Under the pieces are notes generated by a model. It searched no databases, was not told the origin of the DNA, and saw nothing but the letters and a program-made list of their open reading frames with translations. DNA of 64,000 bases from Ferruginivarius sediminum (lineage in GTDB: Bacteria > Pseudomonadota > Alphaproteobacteria > Kiloniellales > Rhodovibrionaceae), in assembly GCF_003344765.1 (NCBI RefSeq), contig NZ_QPMH01000004.1, positions 1-64,000 on the forward strand, written 5' to 3'. Each line of letters starts with the position of its first letter. Positions within the stretch are counted from its first letter, which is position 1. A program made the position numbers and the translations under genes. Below, in pieces: positions 26,594 to 35,755 of this stretch.

Positions 26594-26788
26594 ATGACCT
26601 ATCACGCACAGACCGCAGTTGCTTACAGCGCGTATGCTCCTCGCGCCAATTGCGACGACGTGCAGTCGGTTTCTTCGGACTTCCGGGACCTTATCATTGA
26701 GCAGTGCCCCCGGTGCGCCGGCACCGGGCATGAATGCATGATGGATAAGATCAACGAGGTCGCCCTGGAGCCCGAAGGCACCGCCTGA
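26594..26788 (+). CDS. Small CxxC protein
   Basis: A 64-aa protein with one zinc-type motif, CPRCAGTGHECM, in its C-terminal half and an Ala/Tyr-rich start. No strong ribosome-binding site precedes the ATG. It is the first gene outside the element on the right. No family recognised; it may be a small redox or zinc protein. Confidence 0.5.
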   Translation: MTYHAQTAVAYSAYAPRANCDDVQSVSSDFRDLIIEQCPRCAGTGHECMMDKINEVALEPEGTA

Positions 26789-26821
26789 ATGGCGGTTCTC
26801 TCGCTGTGCGCCCGCCTTGTT

Positions 26822-27421
26822 TCAGGCATAGAACCTGACGCCGCCGATTGCGATATCGGCCTCGAAGGGACGGCCGATGGCAACCACTCCAAGCCTGCGC
26901 AGCCGCGACACATTCAGTGGCGATTCGGTTCTGTACGGCTGAAACTCGGCGAAGGGTAGCCGAACGGTTCGCCATTCCGGTGGCGCCTGGAAGCCCTGCC
27001 GGTACGACTGCCATGGCCATGTCAGGTCCGCCGTGCGTAGATGAAGGTTGTAGGCCTCGCCGTTGCCATAAACATCGACGTCGATGCCCTTCCATGCGCT
27101 TGCATCGGCCCTCTGTCCGCCGGGTGCCAGATCCAGCGAGGCCTGAACGAAGCCGCCGTTGTTTTCGATGCTGACGTCGCCGCGCATCCGCAGGGCCGGG
27201 CGGCCGGCCACAAGCTCTCTTGTCAGTGTACCCTGCGAAACCCCGCCCATGACTTGATCCGTCACCAGCCGCCAGCGCGTGCCCAGCGACGATACAAGGT
27301 CTTCGTGCGACAGATCGTCGATCTCGGCGGAGGTCATCGGCATGGCAGTCCTCCGCATCGAGCACGCCGTCAGCGCGGTCAGGCTCAAAGTGGCGATGAA
27401 GGAGCGGCGGGACAGGAGCAT
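26822..27421 (-). CDS. CIA30-family lipoprotein
   Basis: A 199-aa protein of the CIA30 (NDUFAF1-like) family with the signature WRLVTDQVMGGVSQG and a jelly-roll body ending ADIAIGGVRFYA. The N-terminus combines a twin-arginine motif (SRRSFIA) with a lipobox ending at C20 (LTAC), so a Tat-exported lipoprotein is likely. In mitochondria CIA30 assists complex I assembly; the role of bacterial secreted forms is not established. Confidence 0.8.
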   Translation of the reverse strand: MLLSRRSFIATLSLTALTACSMRRTAMPMTSAEIDDLSHEDLVSSLGTRWRLVTDQVMGGVSQGTLTRELVAGRPALRMRGDVSIENNGGFVQASLDLAPGGQRADASAWKGIDVDVYGNGEAYNLHLRTADLTWPWQSYRQGFQAPPEWRTVRLPFAEFQPYRTESPLNVSRLRRLGVVAIGRPFEADIAIGGVRFYA

Positions 27422-27471
27422 GCGATAGAAATAGCGCTGCGAAGCGCGCCGGCCACTGCCCGCCGGAGAAT

Positions 27472-27969
27472 TTAGCGATTGGCCGACGGCCGGTCGTCTC
27501 GCCGGTGTTCGATCACGGCGATCAACAGGATCAGCATGTCCACGGTCCGTCCGTCGGCGGCCAGCGGCAGGATCAAGCGGTCGTAGCGCAGGAACTCCTT
27601 CCCCTCCACAAGGGGGAAAGTGCGTTCCGACAGATGAGGCGCCGCCGCCTCGACAATGTGGCTATAGGTGTTCACGGCGTTGACAAGATAGTCGCCGCGA
27701 TAGAGTTCGTCGAAACGTCTGCCGGTGGGATCTCGGCCGGCACGCTCGACGATCTCCGTGCCGGCGAGGCGGTAGCGGAAGGTAACCCCCTCCGCCTCGC
27801 GCAGGACATCGATCAGGGCAATGCGCGGAAGCATGCCGGGGATATCGAGGGGGTCGATATCCTTGCGTGCCGGTAGCTTGCCGGGGGGCGCCTTGGTCTG
27901 CCAATAGTCGTACAAGCGACGGTGTTCGTCGTGCGCGATCCTGACCGCAAGCGCGTCTCCCGTATACAT
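27472..27969 (-). CDS. PAS-domain protein (PAS_5 type)
   Basis: A 165-aa protein with a single PAS-like domain of the PAS_5 family found in many Rhodospirillales: the LYDYWQTKAPPGKLPARKDI start, IDVLREAEGVTFRYRLAGTE and PLVEGKEFLRYDRLILPL. No output domain is attached. The ATG at 27969 is used; a TTG at 28002 would add 11 residues. Presumably a small sensory module; ligand unknown. Confidence 0.7.
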   Translation of the reverse strand: MYTGDALAVRIAHDEHRRLYDYWQTKAPPGKLPARKDIDPLDIPGMLPRIALIDVLREAEGVTFRYRLAGTEIVERAGRDPTGRRFDELYRGDYLVNAVNTYSHIVEAAAPHLSERTFPLVEGKEFLRYDRLILPLAADGRTVDMLILLIAVIEHRRDDRPSANR

Positions 27970-28138
27970 CCCTACCAACGAATAATAACAAACATTCGTC
28001 AATGGTAGGCGCCTATACCAAAGATGCCAACCCCCATATTGCTCCGATGTTGTAAGCCCTCTTGATTCAACCGACTTATGGAATGAGATCGAAAATATGG
28101 TTAATACGTTTTCGGCCGATGTTGTCGGGAGGTTGGAT

Positions 28139-28480
28139 ATGGCAACGCGAAGACTCGATCAAGATGAACTCGAAACATATTTTAACCGGATCGCGAAAGC
28201 GCTTGGCATAAGATCGGTTGAAATCGAAGTTACATCTCTCGCGGTAGGCGATCAGATCGAAGCCGACTGGATCGGCATGATGAATATCTCCTACGACCCG
28301 AAGGGCGACGCCATCGATATTTCGACGGATCGGCTCGACCATCGCATCCTCCATCCAAAGGTGGTCTATGTCTTGGAGGGCGATGAGGGGCTGGAAGCGA
28401 TCGAGGTGGAGAGAGACGACGGCACGAAGGAGATCGTCCGTTTGCGCGCTCCGCTTCTGCTGACCGGGCCGGCGGCGTGA
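28139..28480 (+). CDS. DUF5335 family protein
   Basis: A 113-aa protein matching DUF5335: ATRRLDQDELETYFNRIAKAL at the start, VTSLAVGDQIEADWIGMMNI in the middle and a beta-rich end (HPKVVYVLEGDEGLEAIEVE). The ATG at 28139 has GGGAGG 6 bases upstream; an ATG at 28097 is a weaker alternative. Function of the family is unknown. Confidence 0.75.
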   Translation: MATRRLDQDELETYFNRIAKALGIRSVEIEVTSLAVGDQIEADWIGMMNISYDPKGDAIDISTDRLDHRILHPKVVYVLEGDEGLEAIEVERDDGTKEIVRLRAPLLLTGPAA

Positions 28481-28634
28481 ACGAGGGGCGGCGTCGCTCG
28501 ACACGCCAAGCCCGGACGTGCTATTCAGAGCGCCAACAGGGGAGCGCCACACGGCGTATGGCAGCGGGCGGTCGCGACGTGCGGCGCCCGCTGTTTCGCG
28601 TCGGCGGCTGGTTGCGCCTGCACGCCTCGACCGG

Positions 28635-29006
28635 CTACTCGCTCTTCAGCCGGCTGCGGATGAAGAAGGTATCAGGCGCCTTGGCACCCGGCTCCACCGG
28701 GCTTACGCGCCAGATTCGGCCCTTGCCCCAGCCGTAATCGAAGCTGCCGACAGCCTCTTCCAGCCTCACCTCCATTTCGCCGGGCAGGCGCTGGCACTCC
28801 TGCGTACCGACGAGGGCCTTGTAAGCGGCGATCCGGCCCTCTTTGCCGTAAACCTCTTCGAAGAGGGCGTAGGGTTCCGGGGATACGCAGCCCGTTTTCG
28901 TAGCTACTGTCTGTCCTGCCGCCAGGCCAGCGTCATCCGGTGCGGCAAAGCCCGCTGAAGGGAGCAGAAGAAGCCCTGTTGCGACTCCGGCAAACCACGT
29001 CCGCAT
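28635..29006 (-). CDS. Uncharacterised secreted protein
   Basis: A 123-aa protein with a clean signal peptide (MRTWFAGVATGLLLLPSAGFAA, cut after AGFA) and two cysteines (TGC, QEC) that could form a disulfide in the periplasm. The mature part (GSFDYGWGKGRIWRVSPV) is soluble. It is divergent from the LysE-family gene. No family recognised. Confidence 0.6.
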   Translation of the reverse strand: MRTWFAGVATGLLLLPSAGFAAPDDAGLAAGQTVATKTGCVSPEPYALFEEVYGKEGRIAAYKALVGTQECQRLPGEMEVRLEEAVGSFDYGWGKGRIWRVSPVEPGAKAPDTFFIRSRLKSE

Positions 29007-29155
29007 TCGATTTCGTCCTTCTGTCGATGGGCACTTACCGAGACCTAGGGCAATAAGTTGCGCTCGCAAGATGAACCAACCCTTGCGTTCGGGCGCGCAA
29101 AGGGTGAAACGTCAACGCCTGCATGGCGCGAACGAGGGGGGCGGCTAGCGCTGCC

Positions 29156-29776
29156 ATGGAGAGTTGGGTCTTCCTGAAAGGAATCGCGGTTGGCATCGCG
29201 GTGGCCGCACCCGTCGGCCCCGTCGGCCTGCTGTGCGTACAGCGTACGCTGCAGGACGGCCTTTGGGTGGGGTTGGCCAGCGGGCTGGGCGCGGCGACGG
29301 CGGATGGGATATTCAGCGCCATCGCCGGCTTCGGGCTTGCCGCCGTTGCCGGCTTCCTGACGGAGCATCGCGATCTGCTGCGCCTTGTGGGTGGCGCGGT
29401 GCTGTTCCTGCTGGCCTGGCGGGCGTGGCGCCGCGCACCGCCCGAAATGGCGGACGCGCCCGTGCATGTGAAGGTGCTGTCCGGCTTCGCCACCGGCCTG
29501 GCGATTACCCTGTCGAACCCGATGACGATCATGGGGTTTGTCGGCATCTTTGCCGGTTTCGGTCTTGGGGAACTGCAGGACGGCGTCGGCCGTGCCGGCG
29601 AGTTGATCATCGGCGTCTTCATTGGCTCGGCGATGTGGTGGCTCGGCCTGTGCGCCGGCACGGCAGCGTTGAAGCCGAGGTTCGGACCGCAGAGCCTTGC
29701 CTGGACCAACCGTATGGCGGCCGTCATGCTCGTGGGCTTCGGCATCTTCGCGATTGGGTCGGTGCTGGTCCGTTGA
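29156..29776 (+). CDS. LysE-family amino-acid exporter
   Basis: A 206-aa inner-membrane protein with about six hydrophobic segments. The first contains the family mark AAPVGPVGLLCVQRTL and GLASGLGAATADG; SNPMTIMGFVGIFAGFG is the matching second half. LysE/RhtB proteins export amino acids or related compounds; the substrate is not predictable. The ATG at 29156 begins MESWVFLKG, the normal start of the first helix. Confidence 0.85.
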   Translation: MESWVFLKGIAVGIAVAAPVGPVGLLCVQRTLQDGLWVGLASGLGAATADGIFSAIAGFGLAAVAGFLTEHRDLLRLVGGAVLFLLAWRAWRRAPPEMADAPVHVKVLSGFATGLAITLSNPMTIMGFVGIFAGFGLGELQDGVGRAGELIIGVFIGSAMWWLGLCAGTAALKPRFGPQSLAWTNRMAAVMLVGFGIFAIGSVLVR

Positions 29777-29912
29777 AGGACTACTGCAGATTGGCGTGAC
29801 CTTCCGCCGCTGCGCTTACGGGTTGATGGCCGGCAGCAAAAAAGGCACATTCCGGAAAGCTGAGAGAGTCGAACGCCGGCGGCCTGCCGGCGTGGGCATG
29901 AGGGAGTTTTGA

Positions 29913-30515
29913 ATGATCCGCTCGATTCGCTTGTGGCTCGGTACGGCCTTGGTTGCGTTCGCCTTGAGCGGGGCGATCGTGATTTACTTCACCGCGCAGG
30001 ATCCGGTGAAGGCGGAAAGCCGGATCGGGGGACCATTCGAACTAGTCAATACCGAGGGCGAGACCGTCACCGACGAGGACTTCGAGGGTCAGTATACGCT
30101 GATCTACTTCGGCTACACCTACTGCCCCGATGTCTGCCCGACCACGCTGCTCCATATCACGCGCGCGCTCAACTTGCTGGAGGAAAGCGCGCCGGCGAAG
30201 GTGGAGAAGATCACGCCAATCTTCATCACCGTCGATCCGGAGCGCGACACCGTCGAGCAGATGCGCACCTACGTCACGAACTTTCACCCCAGCCTGGTCG
30301 GCCTGACCGGAAACGATGAGCAGATCGCGAAGGTCGCGCGCCGTTTCAAGGTCACCTATTGGCGCGTCAAGGGCGGTGTGAACAGCGAGTACACCATGGC
30401 CCACTCCGGCTACACCTTCGTCATGGGCCCCGACGGCGATTACATCGACCGCTTTGACCATCGGGTCCAGGCGAAAGAGATCGCCGATGCGATGGACACC
30501 CTGATAGAGGGGTAG
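29913..30515 (+). CDS. SCO1/SenC/PrrC family copper protein
   Basis: A 200-aa thioredoxin-fold protein anchored by an N-terminal transmembrane helix (LWLGTALVAFALSGAIVIYF) and facing the periplasm. The copper/redox motif is CPDVCP, with the third ligand histidine in MAHSGYTFVMGPDG. SCO proteins deliver copper to the CuA site of cytochrome c oxidase. A GAGGGAG box precedes the ATG. No oxidase genes are adjacent. Confidence 0.92.
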   Translation: MIRSIRLWLGTALVAFALSGAIVIYFTAQDPVKAESRIGGPFELVNTEGETVTDEDFEGQYTLIYFGYTYCPDVCPTTLLHITRALNLLEESAPAKVEKITPIFITVDPERDTVEQMRTYVTNFHPSLVGLTGNDEQIAKVARRFKVTYWRVKGGVNSEYTMAHSGYTFVMGPDGDYIDRFDHRVQAKEIADAMDTLIEG

Positions 30516-30734
30516 TCTCAGCTACCGGAACGCCGCCGGCGCGACGGCTGGCGCGGTCTTTCCTTCCTGCCGAGCGAACCATGTGACTGCCCGGACGTTC
30601 ATTGGAACGCCGGGCAGTTTCGCGTGCTGCCCACACATTGACTCAAGTCACGGCGCGCTCTGGTCGCCAGTCCTAACTTGGCGGCTGTATCGACGTGGCT
30701 TTGCAAGTGCACGGCAAACACAGGAGGGCAAGAC

Positions 30735-31262
30735 ATGGCGGAAAAATCGAAGGAAGAAAAGGGTGGTGCCCCGACAACGACAGGCGGATTGGACCACCCC
30801 ATGATGGAGTTCCGCCGGCAAATGGATCGCTTGGTCGACGACTTCTCCAACTACTTCCGCATGCCCAGCCTCGGCTCGTTCGGACGTATGCCGGCGGAGC
30901 CGGAGATCTTCGGCGGCACGGCCGGCCTGGTGGACGTGAAATTCGATGTCAGCGAAAGCGACAAGGAAATCGAAATTGCGGCCGAAGCGCCGGGAATGGA
31001 GGAGAAGGATATCGACGTCGAGGTGTCGGCCGGCATCCTGACCATCAAGGGCGAAAAGAAGCACGAGGAGGAGAAGAAGGAGAAGAACTACTACCTCTCC
31101 GAACGGCGCTTCGGCTCCTTCCGCCGCAGTTTCCGCCTGCCGGACTCGGTGGACGAGGACAAGATCTCGGCGGAGTTCGAGAAGGGCGTCCTGAAGGTCA
31201 CCCTGTCCAAGAAGCCCGAGGCCGTCAGCAAGGCGAAGAAGATCGAGGTGAAGGGGAAGTAG
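30735..31262 (+). CDS. Hsp20/alpha-crystallin small heat-shock protein
   Basis: A 175-aa class A-type small heat-shock protein. The alpha-crystallin domain covers about 65-165: VDVKFDVSESDKEIEIAAEA, then GILTIKGEKKHEEEKKEKNY and the C-terminal FEKGVLKVTLSKKPEA. The IxI-type tail is represented by KKIEVKGK. It would bind unfolding proteins without ATP. The ATG at 30735 follows AGGAGGG. I did not find a convincing sigma-32 box upstream. Confidence 0.92.
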   Translation: MAEKSKEEKGGAPTTTGGLDHPMMEFRRQMDRLVDDFSNYFRMPSLGSFGRMPAEPEIFGGTAGLVDVKFDVSESDKEIEIAAEAPGMEEKDIDVEVSAGILTIKGEKKHEEEKKEKNYYLSERRFGSFRRSFRLPDSVDEDKISAEFEKGVLKVTLSKKPEAVSKAKKIEVKGK

Positions 31263-31371
31263 GCCGGCGCCCCCAACACGAGAAATCGATTCCCGGCGGG
31301 GGGAACTGCGTGCGGCCCTGAAGGAGTGTCCCCGATGCGCTCTGAGCCGCTGGGCCTCCAGGGACTCTCCG

Positions 31372-33168
31372 CTACAGCCGCTCCTCCGGCAGGCGCAGCA
31401 CCGAGTCCGCCCCGCGCTCGACCTCCGCGGCGTAGGCTCCGGCGTGGGGCAGGATGTGGTCGGTATAGAAGCGGGCGATGGCGACCTTGTCTTCGAGGAA
31501 GTCACGCCCGTAGTCCGCGCCGTTCGAAAGCGAGCGGTGCGCCGATACTGCTGCCCGGCCGAGGAGCGTGCCGCCGGCCACCGTACCGAAGAGCAGCAGG
31601 TATGGCGTAGCCACCGCCGCGGCCTTGTTCACGTCGTCCCGCGCGCTGCGGAGCACGGCCTGCGTCGCCGACTCCAGATGGTCCAGCGCGGGCCGCAGGG
31701 CATCGGCGATGGCCTTGGCGTCCGGGTCGTTCAGCTTGTCGAGATCGTCCAGCGTGGCCCGCAACTCGGCGATATAGGCGCCCGCGCTTTCGCCGCCGTC
31801 GCGCAGCACCTTGCGGCCCATCAGGTCCAGGGCCTGGATGCCGTTGGTCCCCTCGTAGATCGGCGCGATGCGGGCGTCGCGATAGTGCTGGGCCGCGCCG
31901 GTCTCCTCGATGAAGCCCATGCCGCCGTGCACCTGGATGCCGATGGAGGCGACCTCCACCCCCTGGTCGGTGCACCACGCCTTGACGATCGGGGTCAGCA
32001 GGTCGACGCGCGCCTGGGCTGCCCGCCGCGCGTCCTCGTCTGCGCCGTGCTTGGCCCGGTCGAGCGCGTTGCCGGCGCTGTAGGCCAGCGCGCGCATTGC
32101 TTCCACCCGCGCGCGCATGGTCAGCAGCATGCGCCGCACGTCGGGATGCCGGGCGATGGGCACGGCGTCCGACGCACTACCGTCCAGCGGCCGCGACTGA
32201 ACGCGGTCAAAGGCGTGCTGGCGGGCGGCCTGATAGGCGCGCTCGGCAATCGCCAGCCCCTGCACGCCGACGGTGAGCCGGGCATTGTTCATCATCGTGA
32301 ACATGCACTTCATGCCGGCGTTCTCCTCGCCGACCAGATAGCCGATGGCGCCCTCGTTGTCGCCGAAGGCCATGGTGCAGGTGGGCGAGGCATGGATGCC
32401 CAGCTTGTGCTCGACGGAGACGCAGCGCAGGTCATTGCGCGGGCCGGGGGTGCCGTCCTCGTTCGGCAGGTACTTCGGCACGATGAACAGCGAAATGCCC
32501 TTGGTGCCCGCCGGTGCGTCGGGCGTGCGGGCGAGGACCATGTGGATCACGTTCTCCGCCGCGTCGTGCTCGCCCCAGGTGATGAAGATTTTCTGTCCGG
32601 TGATGCGATAGTGGTCGCCGTCCTTCACCGCCCGTGTCTTCAGCGCGCCCACGTCGGAGCCCGCCTGCGGCTCCGTCAGGTTCATGGTGCCGGTCCACTC
32701 GCCGGAAATCAGCTTCGGCAGATAGGCGTCACGCTGCCAGTCGCTGCCGTGGGTCTGCAGCAACTCCACGGCGCCGACCGTCAGCATCGGACACAGCGCC
32801 CAGGCCATGTTGGCGCTGTTCCACATTTCCATCAGGGAGAGCGCCACCGTCCACGGCAGCCCCTGGCCGCCGTAATCCGCATCGAAGGGCAGGGCGTTCC
32901 AGCCGGCCTCAACATAGGCGCGATAGGCCTCGGCAAAACCATTCGGCGTGCGCACGACGCCGTTGTCGAGTTGGACACCCTCGCGGTCGCCGGACCAGTT
33001 CAGCGGCGATAGTACGTCCGAGGCCAGCTTGCCGGCCTCGTCCAGGATCTGGTCGACCAGTTCCGGTTCGGCGTGCTCGTAGCCCGGCAGTTGCGCCAGC
33101 CCGCCGATGTCGGCCAGCTCGCGCAGGACGAAGCGCATGTCGCCAACCGGCGCCCGATAGTCCGCCAT
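31372..33168 (-). CDS. Acyl-CoA dehydrogenase (FadE-like, with C-terminal domain)
   Basis: A 598-aa flavoprotein of the long acyl-CoA dehydrogenase class, introducing the alpha-beta double bond into acyl-CoA and passing electrons to ETF. The substrate/FAD region is MNLTEPQAGSDVGALKTRAV. GGMGFIEETGAAQHYRDARI and APIYEGTNGIQALDLMGRK are the C-terminal signature; an additional ~120-aa Acyl-CoA_dh_C domain follows. It is convergent with the Hsp20 gene. Chain-length preference is not evident. Confidence 0.93.
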   Translation of the reverse strand: MADYRAPVGDMRFVLRELADIGGLAQLPGYEHAEPELVDQILDEAGKLASDVLSPLNWSGDREGVQLDNGVVRTPNGFAEAYRAYVEAGWNALPFDADYGGQGLPWTVALSLMEMWNSANMAWALCPMLTVGAVELLQTHGSDWQRDAYLPKLISGEWTGTMNLTEPQAGSDVGALKTRAVKDGDHYRITGQKIFITWGEHDAAENVIHMVLARTPDAPAGTKGISLFIVPKYLPNEDGTPGPRNDLRCVSVEHKLGIHASPTCTMAFGDNEGAIGYLVGEENAGMKCMFTMMNNARLTVGVQGLAIAERAYQAARQHAFDRVQSRPLDGSASDAVPIARHPDVRRMLLTMRARVEAMRALAYSAGNALDRAKHGADEDARRAAQARVDLLTPIVKAWCTDQGVEVASIGIQVHGGMGFIEETGAAQHYRDARIAPIYEGTNGIQALDLMGRKVLRDGGESAGAYIAELRATLDDLDKLNDPDAKAIADALRPALDHLESATQAVLRSARDDVNKAAAVATPYLLLFGTVAGGTLLGRAAVSAHRSLSNGADYGRDFLEDKVAIARFYTDHILPHAGAYAAEVERGADSVLRLPEERL

Positions 33169-33266
33169 ACCTTGGCCTCCCTCTTGATCGACCGTGTGGT
33201 GCCCGCGTCCTTAATTAGCGAACGGCGGCGGGCATGTCGACCGAGCCTTGCAGGCGAGGCGGCGAT

Positions 33267-33944
33267 TCAACCGAGATGCTGCGCAAGGAAGGCGAGGGTG
33301 CGGCTGCGTGCGAGGTTGGCCGCGGCCTCGTCGTAGTCCTCCCGCCGGTCGCAGTTAAAGCCGTGGCCCGCGCGGTAGACATGATCGATGACGTCGGGGT
33401 GTGCCTCGCGGATCGCCTCGACCTGATCGAAGGCGATGATCGGGTCTTCCTCGCCGAAGTGCAGCATCGTCGGGCACCGCGGGTCTTCGTCGTTCAGCTC
33501 GTAGATCTGGCCGCCGTAGTAGCCGACCGCAGCCTGCACCGGCAGCCGGCAGGCCGCCAGCCACGCCAGCGAGCCGCCCCAGCAATATCCGACCACGCCG
33601 ATGCGGGCGTCCTGACCAAGCTCTTCCCGCAATCGCTTGACCGCGGCCTCGATGTCCAGCGCGGCGTCATCCCAGTCGATCCGGGCGCGCAGAGAGCGGC
33701 CGTAGTCCAGGTCGTCAGGGCCGTAGCCCAGCGAAACCCCCCGCTCGATCCGGTCGAAAAGATGCGGTGCGATGGTGAGATAGCCGGCTTCGGCGAAGCT
33801 GTCCGCGACCTCGCGGATATGCTCGTTGACGCCGAAGACTTCCTGGCAGACCACGAGGCCCGTTTTCGGATCACCTTGCGGCCGTGCGACGTAAGCGTCG
33901 AACCCATGTCCGTCCGACGCCTGCAGGCGGACGGTCTCGCCCAT
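33267..33944 (-). CDS. Dienelactone hydrolase family protein
   Basis: A 225-aa alpha/beta hydrolase. The nucleophile is the cysteine in GVVGYCWGGSLAWLAA, as in dienelactone hydrolase, with the Asp of EEDPIIAFDQVEAI and the His of AGHGFN completing the triad. E. coli and Pseudomonas relatives hydrolyse dienelactone and similar esters; no aromatic-degradation genes are near, so a broader role is likely. Confidence 0.88.
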   Translation of the reverse strand: MGETVRLQASDGHGFDAYVARPQGDPKTGLVVCQEVFGVNEHIREVADSFAEAGYLTIAPHLFDRIERGVSLGYGPDDLDYGRSLRARIDWDDAALDIEAAVKRLREELGQDARIGVVGYCWGGSLAWLAACRLPVQAAVGYYGGQIYELNDEDPRCPTMLHFGEEDPIIAFDQVEAIREAHPDVIDHVYRAGHGFNCDRREDYDEAAANLARSRTLAFLAQHLG

Positions 33945-34002
33945 GTGATTTGCGCTCCTGCTCCCTTATCGAATTTTGCATTCGTCTGGGCGCAGCAGTG
34001 TG

Positions 34003-35100
34003 TCACACGTTGAAGCGGAAGTGGAAGACGTCGCCGTCCTTGACGGTGTAATCGCGCCCCTCGACGCGCATCTTGCCGGCCTCTTTCGCGCTGGACTCGC
34101 CGCCGCAATCGACGAAATCCTGCCAGAAGATGGTCTCCGCCCGGATGAAGCCGCGCTGCATGTCGGAGTGGATGACGCCTGCCGCCTCCGGCGCGTTGGC
34201 GCCGCGCCGCACGGTCCAGGCGCGTGCCTCCTTCGGCCCGACGGTGAAGAAGGTGATGAGGTCCAGAAGGCGGTAGCCCTCCTTGATCACCCGCGCCAGA
34301 CCGCTCTCGTTGAGGCCAAGCTCCTCCAGGAACGCCTGCTTCTCCTCAGGGTCGGTGAGGGCCGCAACCTCGGCCTCGATGGCCGCGGAGATCACGACAT
34401 GCCCCGCGCCCTCGGCCTTCGCGCGCTCGGCCACCATCTCGGAATATTTGTTGCCGGTGGCGACCGCGCCCTCGTCGACGTTGGAGACGTAGAGCACCGG
34501 CTTGCTGGTCATCAGGTGAAGCTGACGCAGCACCGGCTGCTGCTCGGGCGTAAGCTGGACGGCGCGCGCCGGTTTGCCGTTGCGCAGCGCCTCTGCCACC
34601 GGCTCCATCACGTTCCTGCGCTCGATCGCGTCCTTCTCGCCCTGCTTGGCCTTCTTCTGTATCTGGTCAAGCTGGCGCTCGATGCTGTCGAGGTCGGCCA
34701 GCATCAGCTCGGTATCGATGGTCTCGGCGTCGCGGATCGGGTCGACCGAGCCCTCGACGTGCGTGGTGTCGCCCTCGAAGCAGCGCAGCAGGTGCAGGAT
34801 CGCGTCCACCTGCCGGATGTTCGCCAGGAACTGGTTGCCCAGCCCCTCGCCCTTGCTGGCCCCGCGCACCAGTCCGGCGATGTCCACGAATTCAAGCTGC
34901 GTCGGCAGCACCTTCGCCGACTTCGCCACCTCGGCCAAGCGATCGAGGCGCGCGTCGGGCACCGGCACCCGGCCCACGTTCGGTTCGATGGTGCAGAAGG
35001 GATAATTGGCCGCCTCGGCCTGCGCCGCCTCGGTCAGCGCGTTGAACAGCGTGGACTTGCCGACGTTCGGCAGCCCGACGATTCCGCAGTTGAAGCCCAT
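34003..35100 (-). CDS. ychF: Ribosome-binding ATPase YchF
   Basis: A 365-aa Obg-family P-loop protein. The nucleotide motifs are GLPNVGKST (G1), VDIAGLVRGASKGEGLGN (G3/switch II) and VSNVDE in place of the usual NKxD, which fits YchF's ATP preference. A C-terminal TGS-like domain (FFTVGPKEARAWTVRRGANA) ends with FHFRFNV. It lies next to pth, its common neighbour in bacteria. Confidence 0.96.
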   Translation of the reverse strand: MGFNCGIVGLPNVGKSTLFNALTEAAQAEAANYPFCTIEPNVGRVPVPDARLDRLAEVAKSAKVLPTQLEFVDIAGLVRGASKGEGLGNQFLANIRQVDAILHLLRCFEGDTTHVEGSVDPIRDAETIDTELMLADLDSIERQLDQIQKKAKQGEKDAIERRNVMEPVAEALRNGKPARAVQLTPEQQPVLRQLHLMTSKPVLYVSNVDEGAVATGNKYSEMVAERAKAEGAGHVVISAAIEAEVAALTDPEEKQAFLEELGLNESGLARVIKEGYRLLDLITFFTVGPKEARAWTVRRGANAPEAAGVIHSDMQRGFIRAETIFWQDFVDCGGESSAKEAGKMRVEGRDYTVKDGDVFHFRFNV

Positions 35101-35119
35101 GTTTCCTCGATCAGTCGGG

Positions 35120-35704
35120 TTACGACGTGTCTCTCGTCGGCTGCATCCGATAGGCCACCCGGCTCATGAACGCCTCGTGGTCGCCGGCCGTCAGGCGGTG
35201 CATCTCCTCGCCCACGGCTTCGCAGAGAGGCGTCACCCAGGTCATCTCCTCCTTGGAGAAGTCGTTGAGGACCCAGGCGTGGACCAGGTTCTTATTGCCG
35301 GGGTGGCCGATGCCCAGGCGCACGCGCCAGAACGCGTTCCCGAGGTGCGCGTCGATGGAGCGCAGGCCGTTATGGCCGGCGTTGCCGCCGCCCTTCTTCA
35401 CGCGCATCTTGCCGGGCGCGAGATCCAGGTCGTCGTGCAGGACGATCACCTGCTCCGGCGAAAGCTTGAAGAAGCGCGCGGCCTCACCGACAGCCTCGCC
35501 GGAGTTGTTCATGTAGGTGAGCGGCTTCATCGCCAGCACCTTCTCGGTGCCGACGAGGCCTTCCGCCACGTCGCTGCGGAACCGCGAGCGCCACGCACCG
35601 AGGTTCTGGCGCCGGGCGATCTCGTCCAGCGCCATGAACCCGATGTTGTGGCGGTTGCGGGCGTAGCGGGCGCCCGGATTGCCGAGCCCGACCAGCAGCA
35701 GCAC
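35120..35704 (-). CDS. pth: Peptidyl-tRNA hydrolase
   Basis: A 194-aa enzyme that recycles tRNA from peptidyl-tRNA dropped by ribosomes. VGLGNPGARYARNRHNIGF contains the catalytic histidine, KPLTYMNNSGEAV the substrate-binding asparagines and LHDDLDLAPGKMRVK the aspartate. It lies between rplY and ychF in the order rplY-pth-ychF on the minus strand, a common arrangement. Confidence 0.96.
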   Translation of the reverse strand: MLLLVGLGNPGARYARNRHNIGFMALDEIARRQNLGAWRSRFRSDVAEGLVGTEKVLAMKPLTYMNNSGEAVGEAARFFKLSPEQVIVLHDDLDLAPGKMRVKKGGGNAGHNGLRSIDAHLGNAFWRVRLGIGHPGNKNLVHAWVLNDFSKEEMTWVTPLCEAVGEEMHRLTAGDHEAFMSRVAYRMQPTRDTS

Positions 35705-35755
35705 AAGAGCCCCCGTTCGCCAGTATCCGCCGGGATGGAGGGGAGGGGCGGAGGA

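Noticed and set aside
28477..28737. Plus-strand open frame after the DUF5335 gene
   Set aside because: It runs into the antisense of a secreted-protein gene and its sequence is low-complexity Arg-rich with no start-site support.
31444..33012. 522-codon plus-strand open frame opposite the acyl-CoA dehydrogenase
   Set aside because: Antisense shadow of a well-conserved enzyme gene; no recognisable motifs.
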